Shown: piece by piece, positions 36,983 through 45,026 of the stretch
Layout of the letters: each line of letters starts with the position of its first letter
Numbering within the stretch: the stretch's first letter is position 1
Assembly (NCBI GenBank): GCA_947494035.1
Contig: CANLTN010000002.1
Span: forward strand, 186,001-250,000
Direction of reading: 5' to 3'
Length of the DNA: 64,000 bases
From: Pseudovibrio sp947494035
GTDB taxonomy: Bacteria > Pseudomonadota > Alphaproteobacteria > Rhizobiales > Stappiaceae
Notes under the pieces: model-generated
What the model saw: only the letters and a program-made list of their open reading frames with translations
Told to the model about the DNA's origin: nothing
Databases searched by the model: none
Program-made: the position numbers and the translations under genes

Positions 36983-37009
36983 GCAGGGGCCTACCTAAAG
37001 AAGCCCTGC
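36983..37009 (+). promoter_or_regulatory. Leader hairpin of binding-protein gene 1
   Basis: GCAGGGGC / GCCCTGC (one bulged G), preceded by AT and followed by CAA, ending 26 bp before the start codon. The same element, with compensatory changes, precedes the two paralogous genes downstream. Confidence 0.65.
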
Positions 37010-37035
37010 CAAGATAATTAATTCGGGGACATAAT

Positions 37036-37812
37036 ATGCGTATTATGCGTTTGGCAGCAGTAGCAGCGATTGCTTTGGCAGCAGTTTCTGGCGCGGAAGC
37101 AAAAGAATGGACAAAAGTTCGCATGGGGACCGAGGGTGCTTACCCTCCATTCAACTACACCACCGCTGACGGTACACTGACCGGCTTCGATATTGAAATT
37201 GGTAACGCTCTTTGTGACGAGCTGAAGCTTGAGTGTACATGGGTTACTCAGGACTGGGACGGCATCATCCCTGGTCTGGTAGCTGGCAAGTACGACACCA
37301 TTCTTGCTTCCATGTCCATCACTCCGGAGCGTATGGAAAAGATCTCCTTCTCCGAGAAGTACTACAACACGCCTCCAGGTATCGCAGTTCGCAAAGATTC
37401 CGAACTCACCGAAGCTACTGCGGAAGGCCTGAAGGGCGTTCGTCTTGGTGCACAGGGCAGCACCACGCACTCTCAGTTTGCTGAAGAGGTTCTGAAGGGT
37501 TCCGACGTTGCGCTTTACCCAACCTCGGAAGAGTACAAGCTTGATCTGGAAAACGGCCGTGTTGACGCTGTTGTTGATGACGTGATGGTTCTTGATCAGT
37601 GGGTCAGCTCTGACATGGGTTCTTGCTGTAAAATCCTTGGCACCATGCAGTCCGTTGAAGAGATTCACGGTAAGGGCGCTGGCATCGGCGTTCGCAAGGG
37701 CGACGAAGATCTGGCAGCTCTGTTCTCCAAGGGCATTGCAGCTCTGCGTGCGAACGGCAAATACAAAGAAATCAACGACAAGTACTTCAAGTTCGACGTT
37801 TACGGCGAATAA
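37036..37812 (+). CDS. Polar/basic amino acid ABC transporter substrate-binding protein, copy 1
   Basis: A 258-residue periplasmic binding protein of the lysine-arginine-ornithine/histidine group (SBP family 3). It has a signal peptide (residues 1-22, AEA/KEW), GTEGAYPPFNY, GFDIEIGNALC, the MSITPERMEKISFSEKYY signature, and a Cys-Cys pair (MGSCCKILG) late in the chain. It is the first of three tandem paralogues of identical length ahead of two permease genes. The ATG at 37036 has GGGGAC upstream. Several binding proteins could widen the ligand range of one transporter; the actual ligands are inferred from family. Confidence 0.92.
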   Translation: MRIMRLAAVAAIALAAVSGAEAKEWTKVRMGTEGAYPPFNYTTADGTLTGFDIEIGNALCDELKLECTWVTQDWDGIIPGLVAGKYDTILASMSITPERMEKISFSEKYYNTPPGIAVRKDSELTEATAEGLKGVRLGAQGSTTHSQFAEEVLKGSDVALYPTSEEYKLDLENGRVDAVVDDVMVLDQWVSSDMGSCCKILGTMQSVEEIHGKGAGIGVRKGDEDLAALFSKGIAALRANGKYKEINDKYFKFDVYGE

Positions 37813-37854
37813 GACTAGCTTGACGATAAGCTGAGAGATCAGCCCGTATTTCAG

Positions 37855-37897
37855 CCCCCCCCCCCCCGGAAGCATATGTTTCCGGGGGTTTTGTTTT
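37855..37897 (+). terminator. Terminator with a 13-C tract after binding-protein gene 1
   Basis: Thirteen C residues (37855-37867) run into GGAA, a GCATATGT loop and TTCCGGGGG, then TTTTGTTTT. Only five of the C residues can pair with the five G residues, leaving eight extra C at the 5' side. Confidence 0.8.
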
Positions 37898-38183
37898 GCC
37901 AATTTGATTGTTTCCTTGTGCCAATTTGGCAGACTGGCACGTTTGAACAGTTAATCTGTCGGTTGCTAGTGCTACCCGGAGACGCTTATCTACGCAACTT
38001 CCCCAGCAAAGACGGTAGAATTTCCCGGCTCGCCGCGGCATGGGAGAGTTAGATATTCCACATAATCCGTTATTTTGCCGGATATCACTTCACAATAACG
38101 GCATATAGTGTATTTTTCTTCCGCAACTACCGTGATTTCAGTTGAAGTCCTGCTTATTTTTTATAGTGTCCTTGGCAGTAAAT
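37898..38183. other. Intergenic region between binding-protein genes 1 and 2
   Basis: It contains the inverted repeat CCGTTATT-N19-AATAACGG (38067-38101), about 135 bp before gene 2, a possible operator. No gene is supported. Confidence 0.45.
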
Positions 38184-38212
38184 GCAGAGCACCACCAAAA
38201 TGAGTGCTCTGC
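38184..38212 (+). promoter_or_regulatory. Leader hairpin of binding-protein gene 2
   Basis: Perfect 9-bp stem GCAGAGCAC / GTGCTCTGC with an 11-base loop, flanked by AT before and CAA after, ending 23 bp before the start codon. It is equivalent to the leaders of copies 1 and 3. Confidence 0.7.
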
Positions 38213-38235
38213 CAAAAAAGAACAAGGATACACGG

Positions 38236-39012
38236 ATGTCTTTTGCCCGCATGGCACTTGCCACACTTATGAGCTTCACCGCTGCTTCTGCCCTTCATGC
38301 AGAAGAGATCACCAAACTGCGTATTGCCACCGAGGGCGCTTACCCTCCTTTCAACTACACCGGTTCAGATGGCGTCCTGACCGGATTTGATGTTGAGATT
38401 GGCAACGCACTTTGCGCAGAGATGAAGATTGAATGTGAATGGGGCACGCAGGAATGGGACGGCATGATCCCGGGTCTCGTTTCCGGTAAATACGATGCAA
38501 TCATCGCCAGCATGTCTATTACAGACGAGCGCCTTGAGCGCATTTCGTTCTCACGCAGCTACTACAACACACCATCAACCATTGCAGTTCCTAAAGATTC
38601 TCCGGTTACCGAAATCACTCCGGAAGCTTTGGATGGCCTGCTGATTGGTGCGCAGGGCGGTACGACCCACTCTGTTGTTGCTGAAGAGATCTACACAGAT
38701 TCTGACATCTCCCTGTACCCGACCTCGGAAGAGTATAAGCTGGACATCGAAAATGGCCGACTGGATGCAGTGATTGACGACCTTGGTGTTCTGCAGAGCT
38801 GGCTTGATTCTGAAGATGGCTCCTGCTGCAAGATCATTGGTTCATTGCCGATCCAGCCTGAGCTGCACGGACAAGGCATTGGCGTTGGTGTTCGCAAAGG
38901 TCAGGAAGAGCTGGCGGATCGCTTCTCAGAAGCGATTCTCGCGATCCGTGCCAACGGCACCTATAAGACCATCAACGACAAATACTTCTCGCAGGACGCC
39001 TACGGCGAATAA
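38236..39012 (+). CDS. Polar/basic amino acid ABC transporter substrate-binding protein, copy 2
   Basis: A 258-residue paralogue of copy 1. It has a signal peptide (about residues 1-24, LHA/EEI), ATEGAYPPFNY, GFDVEIGNALC, SMSITDERLERISFSRSYY, and the Cys-Cys pair DGSCCKIIG. I start it at ATG 38236 with AAGGA upstream; the frame is open 18 codons further, through the leader hairpin, but that would bury the signal peptide. Changes around the ligand pocket (ISFSRSYY for ISFSEKYY) suggest a ligand range different from copy 1. Confidence 0.91.
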   Translation: MSFARMALATLMSFTAASALHAEEITKLRIATEGAYPPFNYTGSDGVLTGFDVEIGNALCAEMKIECEWGTQEWDGMIPGLVSGKYDAIIASMSITDERLERISFSRSYYNTPSTIAVPKDSPVTEITPEALDGLLIGAQGGTTHSVVAEEIYTDSDISLYPTSEEYKLDIENGRLDAVIDDLGVLQSWLDSEDGSCCKIIGSLPIQPELHGQGIGVGVRKGQEELADRFSEAILAIRANGTYKTINDKYFSQDAYGE

Positions 39013-39034
39013 GCGTTGACGAGAAGAAAGAGGC

Positions 39035-39116
39035 GAAACTGGGGAAAGTTTCCGTGATGCATCACCGTTTTGGGGATTTAGTAAACCCAAAACCGATCAA
39101 TGTGGAAACTTCCTCC
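39035..39116 (+). other. Structured intergenic element, possible three-way junction with an alternative hairpin
   Basis: An outer stem of 39041-39053 with 39104-39116 (13 positions, one G-T and one mismatch) encloses the palindrome GTGATGCATCAC (39054-39065) and the hairpin GTTTTGGG / CCCAAAAC (39067-39093). AGTTTC of the outer stem can instead pair with GAAACT at 39035-39040, so two folds exclude each other. It lies between binding-protein genes 2 and 3. Its function is unknown. Confidence 0.5.
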
Positions 39117-39211
39117 TCTCAAGATGGATTGTATTGGCAATTTTTTGCAGACACCCCTACTCAAATAGGTTGTAATCTGCATTCATCCATTTAAAGATGC
39201 GCCCCGGCTAT

Positions 39212-39238
39212 GCAGGGAGCCATCGTGATGACCCCTGC
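39212..39238 (+). promoter_or_regulatory. Leader hairpin of binding-protein gene 3
   Basis: GCAGGG / CCCTGC with a 15-base loop, flanked by AT before and CAA after, ending 25 bp before the start codon. It corresponds to the leaders of copies 1 and 2. Confidence 0.6.
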
Positions 39239-39263
39239 CAAAAATTCACAAAGGGGACTACAC

Positions 39264-40040
39264 ATGGGCTTCATGCGCTTTGCTTCTGTAGCAACACTCG
39301 CACTTCTTGCTTCTACACAGGTACAGGCAAAGGAATGGACCACAGTCCGAATTGGCACTGAAGCCTCATACCCTCCATTTGCTTACACCACTGCTGATGG
39401 AAACCTGACTGGCTTTGAAATTGATCTGGGCAACGCGCTTTGTGCAGAGATGAAGGTTGAATGTGAATGGATGCCTGTTGACTTTGACGGCCTGATCCCA
39501 GGTCTGGTCGCAGGCAAGTACGACACGATCATGGCCTCCATGTCCATCACGCCAGAGCGGAAGCAGCGCATTCAGTTTTCTGAGAAGTACTACCAAACTC
39601 CTCCAGCTGTAGCAGTGCCAAACGACAGCACAATCACCGAGGCCACTGTTGAGGGCATGGACGGTGCACTTGTAGGTGCACAGGCTGGCGCGACACACGC
39701 AGTGTTTGCGGAAGACGTTCTGACTAAATCAGAAGTGTCTTTGTACCCTACTGCTGATGAATATAAACTGGATCTGGAAAGCGGTAGACTTGACGCTGTG
39801 GTCGATGACGTAGTTGTTCTTTCCGAATGGCTGGACTCAGATGACGGCAACTGCTGTAAACTTCTGGGTACCATGGCGGCTATTCCAGAGATCCACGGTG
39901 AAGGCGTTGGCGTTGGTGTTCGTAAGAGCGACCAAGACTTGGCAGACCTATTCTCCAAAGCGGTTATTGCTTTAAGGGAGAATGGAAAGTACAAAGAGAT
40001 CAACGACAAATATTTCGACTTTGATGCCTACGGAGAGTGA
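39264..40040 (+). CDS. Polar/basic amino acid ABC transporter substrate-binding protein, copy 3
   Basis: A 258-residue third paralogue. It has a signal peptide (about residues 1-23, VQA/KEW), GTEASYPPFAYTTADG, GFEIDLGNALC, SMSITPERKQRIQFSEKYY and DGNCCKLLG. The N-terminal half of the mature protein is nearer to copy 1 (KEWT, YTTADG) than to copy 2. The ATG at 39264 has AAAGGGGAC upstream; an ATG 18 codons before it lies in the leader hairpin. It directly precedes the permease pair, separated by a stable hairpin, and is probably the primary partner of the transporter. Confidence 0.92.
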   Translation: MGFMRFASVATLALLASTQVQAKEWTTVRIGTEASYPPFAYTTADGNLTGFEIDLGNALCAEMKVECEWMPVDFDGLIPGLVAGKYDTIMASMSITPERKQRIQFSEKYYQTPPAVAVPNDSTITEATVEGMDGALVGAQAGATHAVFAEDVLTKSEVSLYPTADEYKLDLESGRLDAVVDDVVVLSEWLDSDDGNCCKLLGTMAAIPEIHGEGVGVGVRKSDQDLADLFSKAVIALRENGKYKEINDKYFDFDAYGE

Positions 40041-40064
40041 TGGCATCAAGCTGCAATACACTCT

Positions 40065-40090
40065 AACGGCGGGACAAATTTCCCGCCGTT
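40065..40090 (+). terminator. Hairpin between binding-protein gene 3 and the permease genes
   Basis: Perfect stem AACGGCGGGA / TCCCGCCGTT with a 6-base loop and no real T-run. Such hairpins often keep binding-protein mRNA more abundant than permease mRNA by partial termination or 3' protection. Confidence 0.7.
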
Positions 40091-40117
40091 CTAAAAAGAA
40101 TAGGGGCAATCCCCGTA

Positions 40118-40828
40118 ATGAATGAAATGCTTACACTCTTGTCCTTTGGGGACATGGGATGGGGTGACGAGATAGCGCGTGGCGTTGTCATGACCGTCTC
40201 CCTTGCTTTGGCAAGCCTTCCCATTGGCTTGCTTTTAGGCTTTTTGCTGGCGCTTGCGAAGAAGTCCGAAGAGCCTTCTCTGCGCGCCGCCGCCAATATT
40301 TACACAACACTCTTTCGGGGCCTTCCAGAGCTCCTTACCCTTTTTCTCGTCTATTACGGCGGTCAGATCCTCATTCAACAGGTGCTTGCTCTGTTTGGGG
40401 AGGTCTATTTTGAGGTGAACGCCTTTCTGGCAGGTATGATTGCCCTGTCACTTGTGTTTTCTTCTTACGCTTCCGAGGCCTTCCTATCTGCTTTCCGCGC
40501 GATCAACAAAGGTCAGTATGAAGGTGCTAATGCGCTGGGTCTGGGATACGTGCACACCATGCGTCTGGTTATCCTGCCGCAGCTGGTTCGCCTGTCCCTG
40601 CCTGCGCTGAGCAACTTGTGGCTGATCTTGCTGAAAGAAACCTCTCTGGTCTCCATTATCGGTCTGGCGGACATTATTCGCTATTCCAACATGGCAGCGC
40701 GCACAACCAAAGAACCGTTCCTGTTCTTCTCTGTTGCCTGCGCGATCTATCTTGTACTGGCGATCATTTCTTCTGGTGGCATTTCCCGCCTTGAGTCCTG
40801 GGCTAAACGCGGGGAGACTTCCAGATGA
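40118..40828 (+). CDS. Amino acid ABC transporter permease (HisQ-like)
   Basis: A 236-residue inner-membrane permease of the polar amino acid family. It has an N-terminal membrane segment, the LFRGLPELLTLFLVYYGG segment and the EAA loop (YEGANALGLGYVHTMRLVILPQ) that docks the ATPase. It pairs with the next gene, whose ATG overlaps its stop (ATGA). It works with one or more of the three binding proteins upstream. Confidence 0.92.
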   Translation: MNEMLTLLSFGDMGWGDEIARGVVMTVSLALASLPIGLLLGFLLALAKKSEEPSLRAAANIYTTLFRGLPELLTLFLVYYGGQILIQQVLALFGEVYFEVNAFLAGMIALSLVFSSYASEAFLSAFRAINKGQYEGANALGLGYVHTMRLVILPQLVRLSLPALSNLWLILLKETSLVSIIGLADIIRYSNMAARTTKEPFLFFSVACAIYLVLAIISSGGISRLESWAKRGETSR

Positions 40829-41742
40829 GTGATGTTTCTACGGGAACTCCGGGAAGCTTCGTGCAGTCCGAGATTATTGAGGCAAAAGCCCCTCCTCCTG
40901 CTCCTACATCGCGGCCATGGACGCCGACCCGTATTGCTGGCACTACATGGCTGACGCTGTGGATTGCAGCTGGTCTTGGCATTGTGTGGTTTTTGCTGAA
41001 CTCAAACCATGTTGCCTTGGTGTTTGGCGGTGACGGGCTTCTGCCTGTTTCCATCACCCACAACGCGACATTTTTGAGCAGGTACGGTGAGAAATTCGTT
41101 TCAGGCTTCATTGTAACACTGCAGCTTGTTGGTGCTTCCATGCTGCTGGGTGTTATGCTCTCCATTCCCATGACCTTCATGCGGATGAGCAAGAGCCGTA
41201 TTCTGGGCGGCATTGCCTATGGCTATGTATATTTCTTCCGTGGCACTCCCCTGCTCGCACAGGTGTTCCTGATCTATTACGGCGCAGGTACGTTCCGTGA
41301 GCCACTGCAATCCGTTGATATGTGGTGGTTCTTCCGTGATGCGTGGAACTGTGCCATTCTGGCATTCACGCTGAACACCGCCGCCTATCAGGTGGAAATC
41401 CTACGTGGTTCCATCGAGAACGTTGCCAAGGGCCAGTGGGAAGCGGCATCCGCGCTTGGTCTTCCGAAATGGCTGACCTTCTGGAAAATCATCCTTCCGC
41501 AGGCTTTGATCGTTTCTCTGCGCCCTTATGGCAACGAAATTATCCTGATGATCAAGGGCTCCGCGATCGTTGCGATCATTACCATCTACGACCTGATGGG
41601 AGAGACACGGCGCGCGTTCTCACGAACCTATGACTTCCAGGCGTATGTATGGGCGGCAATTGCCTATCTGGTTATGGTGGAAACACTGCGCCGGGCGTGG
41701 GATCGTATCGAGGCTCGTTTGACGCGCCACCTGAAACGATAA
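40825..41742 (+). CDS. Amino acid ABC transporter permease (HisM-like)
   Basis: A 305-residue second permease. About 60 extra N-terminal residues (Pro/Ala-rich, then one membrane helix) precede the standard domain. The core shows YFFRGTPLLAQVFLIYYG and the EAA loop WEAASALGLPKWLTFWKIILPQ. Translationally coupled to the HisQ-like gene by a 4-bp overlap. No ATP-binding subunit follows: after a terminator comes an unrelated dehydrogenase, so the ATPase must be shared or encoded elsewhere. Confidence 0.92.
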   Translation: MSDVSTGTPGSFVQSEIIEAKAPPPAPTSRPWTPTRIAGTTWLTLWIAAGLGIVWFLLNSNHVALVFGGDGLLPVSITHNATFLSRYGEKFVSGFIVTLQLVGASMLLGVMLSIPMTFMRMSKSRILGGIAYGYVYFFRGTPLLAQVFLIYYGAGTFREPLQSVDMWWFFRDAWNCAILAFTLNTAAYQVEILRGSIENVAKGQWEAASALGLPKWLTFWKIILPQALIVSLRPYGNEIILMIKGSAIVAIITIYDLMGETRRAFSRTYDFQAYVWAAIAYLVMVETLRRAWDRIEARLTRHLKR

Positions 41743-41767
41743 GCCATAGGGCAGAAACGAACACATG

Positions 41768-41799
41768 AAAGCGCAGGCCTCAGGACCTGCGCTTTTTTT
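41768..41799 (+). terminator. Terminator of the amino acid importer operon
   Basis: Stem AGCGCAGG / CCTGCGCT with an 8-base loop and a run of seven T residues. Confidence 0.92.
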
Positions 41800-41888
41800 C
41801 GTTAAGGCACTCCATCATTTTGCGTGGTATCTCAGTGTGAAACTGATAGTGTGGCGGCGCTTTGATTCAAGAATACAAGGAAAATCCG

Positions 41889-42770
41889 ATGGCAAAAGTC
41901 GCGTTTATTGGTTTGGGTGTCATGGGATTCCCAATGGCAGGTTATCTCGCCTCTCGTGGCGGTCACGACGTTACTGTTTACAACCGGACAACCGCCAAAG
42001 CAGAGGCATGGGTAAAGGAGCATAGTGGCTCATTCGCCCTAACCCCCAAGGAAGCTGCTGAGGGATGTGACATTGTTTTTACGTGTGTAGGTAATGATGA
42101 TGACTTGCGCTCCGTCACGACTGGCGAGAATGGCGCATTTCACGGCATGAAGCCAGGATCGATCTTTGTGGACCACACAACAGCTTCTCCAAAGGTGGCC
42201 CGTGAGCTGGACGAGAAAGCGCGGGCGGGCGGATTTTCATTCCTTGACGCTCCCGTATCCGGCGGACAGGCTGGCGCTCAGAAGGGCGTTCTAACCGTCA
42301 TGATCGGCGGTGAGGAAGAGGTCTTCAACCGCGCTAAGCCATTCATTGATTGCTTTGCAAAATTCGCTGGCCTGATGGGGTCTGTGGGCGCAGGTCAACA
42401 GACCAAGATGGTCAACCAGATCTGCATTGCCGGTTTGATGCAGGGCCTTTCCGAGGCGATCCATTTTGCACAAAAGGCTGACCTTGATATTGAAAAAGCC
42501 ATTTCTGCAGTGCGTGGTGGAGCGGCTCAGTCCTGGCAGATGGAAAATCGCTGGGAGACCATGCGTGCCGGCAATTTCGACCACGGGTTTGCCGTGGACT
42601 GGATGCGCAAGGATCTGAAGATGTGCCTGGAGGCCGCTGATGAAGTTGGCGCTCGCCTACCTGTGACGGCTCTGGTGGATCAGTTCTACGCGGAAATTCA
42701 GGGAATGGGCGGCAATCGCTGGGATACGTCCAGCCTGCTTGCCCGACTGAACAATGCTGACAAGAAGTAA
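41889..42770 (+). CDS. 3-hydroxyisobutyrate dehydrogenase-family NAD(P)-dependent oxidoreductase
   Basis: A 293-residue beta-hydroxyacid dehydrogenase. The Rossmann motif is FIGLGVMGFPMAGYLA at the N-terminus. The substrate motif DAPVSGGQAGAQKG (about residue 120) and the catalytic Lys region GAGQQTKMVNQI (about residue 172) are present. The enzyme could act on 3-hydroxyisobutyrate, tartronate semialdehyde or a related acid; no neighbouring gene fixes the substrate. The ATG at 41889 is chosen because the Rossmann fold begins directly after it. Confidence 0.88.
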   Translation: MAKVAFIGLGVMGFPMAGYLASRGGHDVTVYNRTTAKAEAWVKEHSGSFALTPKEAAEGCDIVFTCVGNDDDLRSVTTGENGAFHGMKPGSIFVDHTTASPKVARELDEKARAGGFSFLDAPVSGGQAGAQKGVLTVMIGGEEEVFNRAKPFIDCFAKFAGLMGSVGAGQQTKMVNQICIAGLMQGLSEAIHFAQKADLDIEKAISAVRGGAAQSWQMENRWETMRAGNFDHGFAVDWMRKDLKMCLEAADEVGARLPVTALVDQFYAEIQGMGGNRWDTSSLLARLNNADKK

Positions 42771-42783
42771 GCTCCTGCAACAC

Positions 42784-42812
42784 AAAGCCCCGATCAGCTT
42801 GACCGGGGCTTT
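42784..42812. terminator. Bidirectional terminator between the dehydrogenase and lrp-type genes
   Basis: AAAGCCCCG / CGGGGCTTT stem with an 11-base loop between convergent stops. Confidence 0.75.
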
Positions 42813-42836
42813 AATTCTCAGCTTAGCAAACAGGCT

Positions 42837-43328
42837 TTATGACATGTTCGATTTTGGCTTTTCGGCGATGATATAAGATAGCGGCAGTTCAGTTGTGTAC
42901 TTGATCTGCTCCATGGCGAAGGTGGTGGAAACGTCCGCGATATCTACCTTGGCAATCAGCCGCTTATAGAAGTCGTCATAAGCATCAATGTCCGGCACTG
43001 CGACGCGCAGCAGGTAGTCCACCTGTCCGGCCATGCGGTAAAATTCCACAACCTCGGGAAACTCGCGGATCACATCTGCGAATTTGCGTAGCCAGTCGTC
43101 TGTGTGCTGGTTGGTGGTGATGGCAACGAAGGCGGTGACTTTGGCGTTGACCTTCTTTGGGTCAAGCACAGCAACGCGGCGGGTGATGACCCCGTCCTCT
43201 TCCATCTTCTGGATACGGCGCCAGCATGGGGTGGTTGACAAACCAACGCGACGGCCGATCTCAGCTACCGGAACGGTGCTGTCTTCTTGTAGAATGGACA
43301 GAATGCGACGGTCGATCCTATCGATCAT
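42837..43328 (-). CDS. Lrp/AsnC-family transcriptional regulator
   Basis: A 163-residue regulator. The N-terminal helix-turn-helix (IDRIDRRILSILQEDS...VGLSTTPCWRRIQKMEEDGVI) and the C-terminal RAM/AsnC ligand domain (MAGQVDYLLRVAVPDIDAYDDF) are clear. Such proteins sense amino acids and act as octamers. The targets are not obvious: the upstream gap of about 235 bp to the next minus-strand gene shows no clear operator. The ATG at 43328 is used. Confidence 0.9.
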   Translation of the reverse strand: MIDRIDRRILSILQEDSTVPVAEIGRRVGLSTTPCWRRIQKMEEDGVITRRVAVLDPKKVNAKVTAFVAITTNQHTDDWLRKFADVIREFPEVVEFYRMAGQVDYLLRVAVPDIDAYDDFYKRLIAKVDIADVSTTFAMEQIKYTTELPLSYIIAEKPKSNMS

Positions 43329-43563
43329 ATTATACCCCTATCTCCCACCGGAAATTATTATTTGGCGCAAAATCATTGCACGAAGCATACGGTCAAGCAG
43401 AATGGTATTCCAGCTCAAAACGCCAATTTTTTTGTAGGAATATAGGTTATCGTTCTACATAATATTGAAATCAGGGAATATAATTTCAGTAGACTGGAAA
43501 TCTTCTGGAGCCAAAGAAACCAGATCCCATATAATTAGGCTGATAAAAAAATAATCTCTCCAT

Positions 43564-44253
43564 TTATGCCATCAGGCGTTCAACTTCTTCTCTCAAGAGC
43601 GGGAGCAGTTCTTTTTCGAACCATGGGTGTTTTTTTATGTGGTGGTTGTTGCGCCAGGAAGGGTGAGGAAGGGGGATAACTTGAGGGCCGAGGCCATCTG
43701 CGTGGCGTTGTTTTGTCGTTTCCCAGATTGTTTGGAAATTCTCGATTGTTTCCCAAATGCGTTTTTTGGTGAAGTCGGGCATGTGGTAGGCCTGCGCATA
43801 GCCACCTATTGCAAGCAGTGTTTCAATCTGCGGCATATTGCTGAATATTTCTTGATGCCAAGTCTTCTTGCATTCGGGTCTTGGGGGCTTATCTCCGCCT
43901 TTGGAGTCCAAACCGGGAAAACAGAAGCCCATGGGGATAATTGCAAGTTTGGCGCGGTCGTAGAAGGTCTCGCTATCGACCCCCATCCAAGTGCGCAAGC
44001 GATCGCCGGAGGGGTCGGTAAAGGGGATGCCGGAGGCGTGAACACGGGTTCCCGGAGCCTGTCCGCATATGGCGATGCGTGCCGTTGAGGACAGCACGAC
44101 TACAGGCCGCGGCTCATGCGGCAGGGGCTGGCGGATTGGATGCTCCACACAGACCCTGCACGCAGCGATGCGCTCTCTTAAGTCTTGGATTTTTCTTTCA
44201 TCACCTGTAGTGCTGCCTGCACTGCGGGGCGCTCTGTCATCATTGCATACCAT
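43564..44253 (-). CDS. Uracil-DNA glycosylase-family protein
   Basis: A 229-residue protein of the UDG superfamily. The motif GQAPGTRVHASGIPFTDPSG is the DNA-uracil pocket segment, and HPSWRN near residue 200 is the leucine-loop motif. CRVCVEHP near the start keeps only two of the cysteines seen in the Fe-S family-4 enzymes, so cluster binding is doubtful. It removes uracil or a related damaged base by family. The start at 44253 lies inside the upstream GST gene (76-bp overlap), implying coupled translation or a later non-standard start. Confidence 0.85.
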   Translation of the reverse strand: MVCNDDRAPRSAGSTTGDERKIQDLRERIAACRVCVEHPIRQPLPHEPRPVVVLSSTARIAICGQAPGTRVHASGIPFTDPSGDRLRTWMGVDSETFYDRAKLAIIPMGFCFPGLDSKGGDKPPRPECKKTWHQEIFSNMPQIETLLAIGGYAQAYHMPDFTKKRIWETIENFQTIWETTKQRHADGLGPQVIPLPHPSWRNNHHIKKHPWFEKELLPLLREEVERLMA

Positions 44254-44822
44254 CTGCGCAGATTACCAAGTTCCTCAGGAACTTGCAGCTTAATTACGCG
44301 GGCAAAGTTTATTGCTACAAACAACGTGATGTCAGCAATGGAATACCGGTCTCCCGCAACGAACTGGTTGCCCGCCAGTTGTGCATCAAAAATTTCCAGT
44401 GTCTCCATGACTTTGGGCCGATTGGCCTCTCCCCACTCCTTTACCTGCGGCTGTTCAAGCAGTGCCATAGCGGGGTTGGTGTGGCGGAATACCTGAGCAA
44501 TTTGATATAACAGACCCAGATCCCCTCGCCGGTTCCACATCTCGATCAGCGCCCGCTCCTTCGCCGTTTGGCCCAGCAAAGGTCTGAGAGGGTTCATTTC
44601 TTCGATGTAACGGCAAATGGCACAGCTTTCGGCAATTGCAGTGCCGTCATCGAGCAGGAGTACTGGCAATCGCTGAAATGGATTAATCGCTTTAAATTCG
44701 TCTGCCTTCAATTCGCCATGCATGAAATCTACGTAGGTAGTATTAACCTTAACACCCTTCTCCGCGAGGAATAAGGTAACACGAAAAGGGTTAGGCGCTT
44801 GCCTGTGACTATAAAGTTTCAA
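44178..44822 (-). CDS. Glutathione S-transferase family protein
   Basis: A 214-residue cytosolic enzyme. The N-terminal thioredoxin-like domain has NPFRVTLFLAEKGV, the cis-Pro segment RLPVLLLDDG and the glutathione-binding AIAESCAICRYIE. The C-terminal helical domain includes DRYSIADITLFVAI. No cysteine is at the usual beta-class position in the first loop (RQAPNPFR). The substrate is unknown. It overlaps the following UDG gene by 76 bp and diverges from a histidine kinase. Confidence 0.9.
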   Translation of the reverse strand: MKLYSHRQAPNPFRVTLFLAEKGVKVNTTYVDFMHGELKADEFKAINPFQRLPVLLLDDGTAIAESCAICRYIEEMNPLRPLLGQTAKERALIEMWNRRGDLGLLYQIAQVFRHTNPAMALLEQPQVKEWGEANRPKVMETLEIFDAQLAGNQFVAGDRYSIADITLFVAINFARVIKLQVPEELGNLRRWYAMMTERPAVQAALQVMKEKSKT

Positions 44823-45026
44823 TGGTGCCTCCCAACAACCATTAGCTGTTGCCCTTACAATCTATGGGTGAAACTGTCCCAAAGCAGGGCATTCTTCCAG
44901 CATTTGCGCTCACTCGTATACTTGATGTTAACCCTAAGAGTCAGAGCAATCTTAAGAGATCATGTTCATTCTGGTCAAAAGGGCAAGTATCCCATCAATC
45001 TATTTGCACAACGAGCTCGAGAATAC

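Noticed and set aside
36981..36998. Five-codon upstream frame (MQGPT) in the leader of binding-protein gene 1
   Set aside because: In copies 2 and 3 the corresponding ATG is in frame with the gene and no stop exists, so a conserved leader peptide is not supported.
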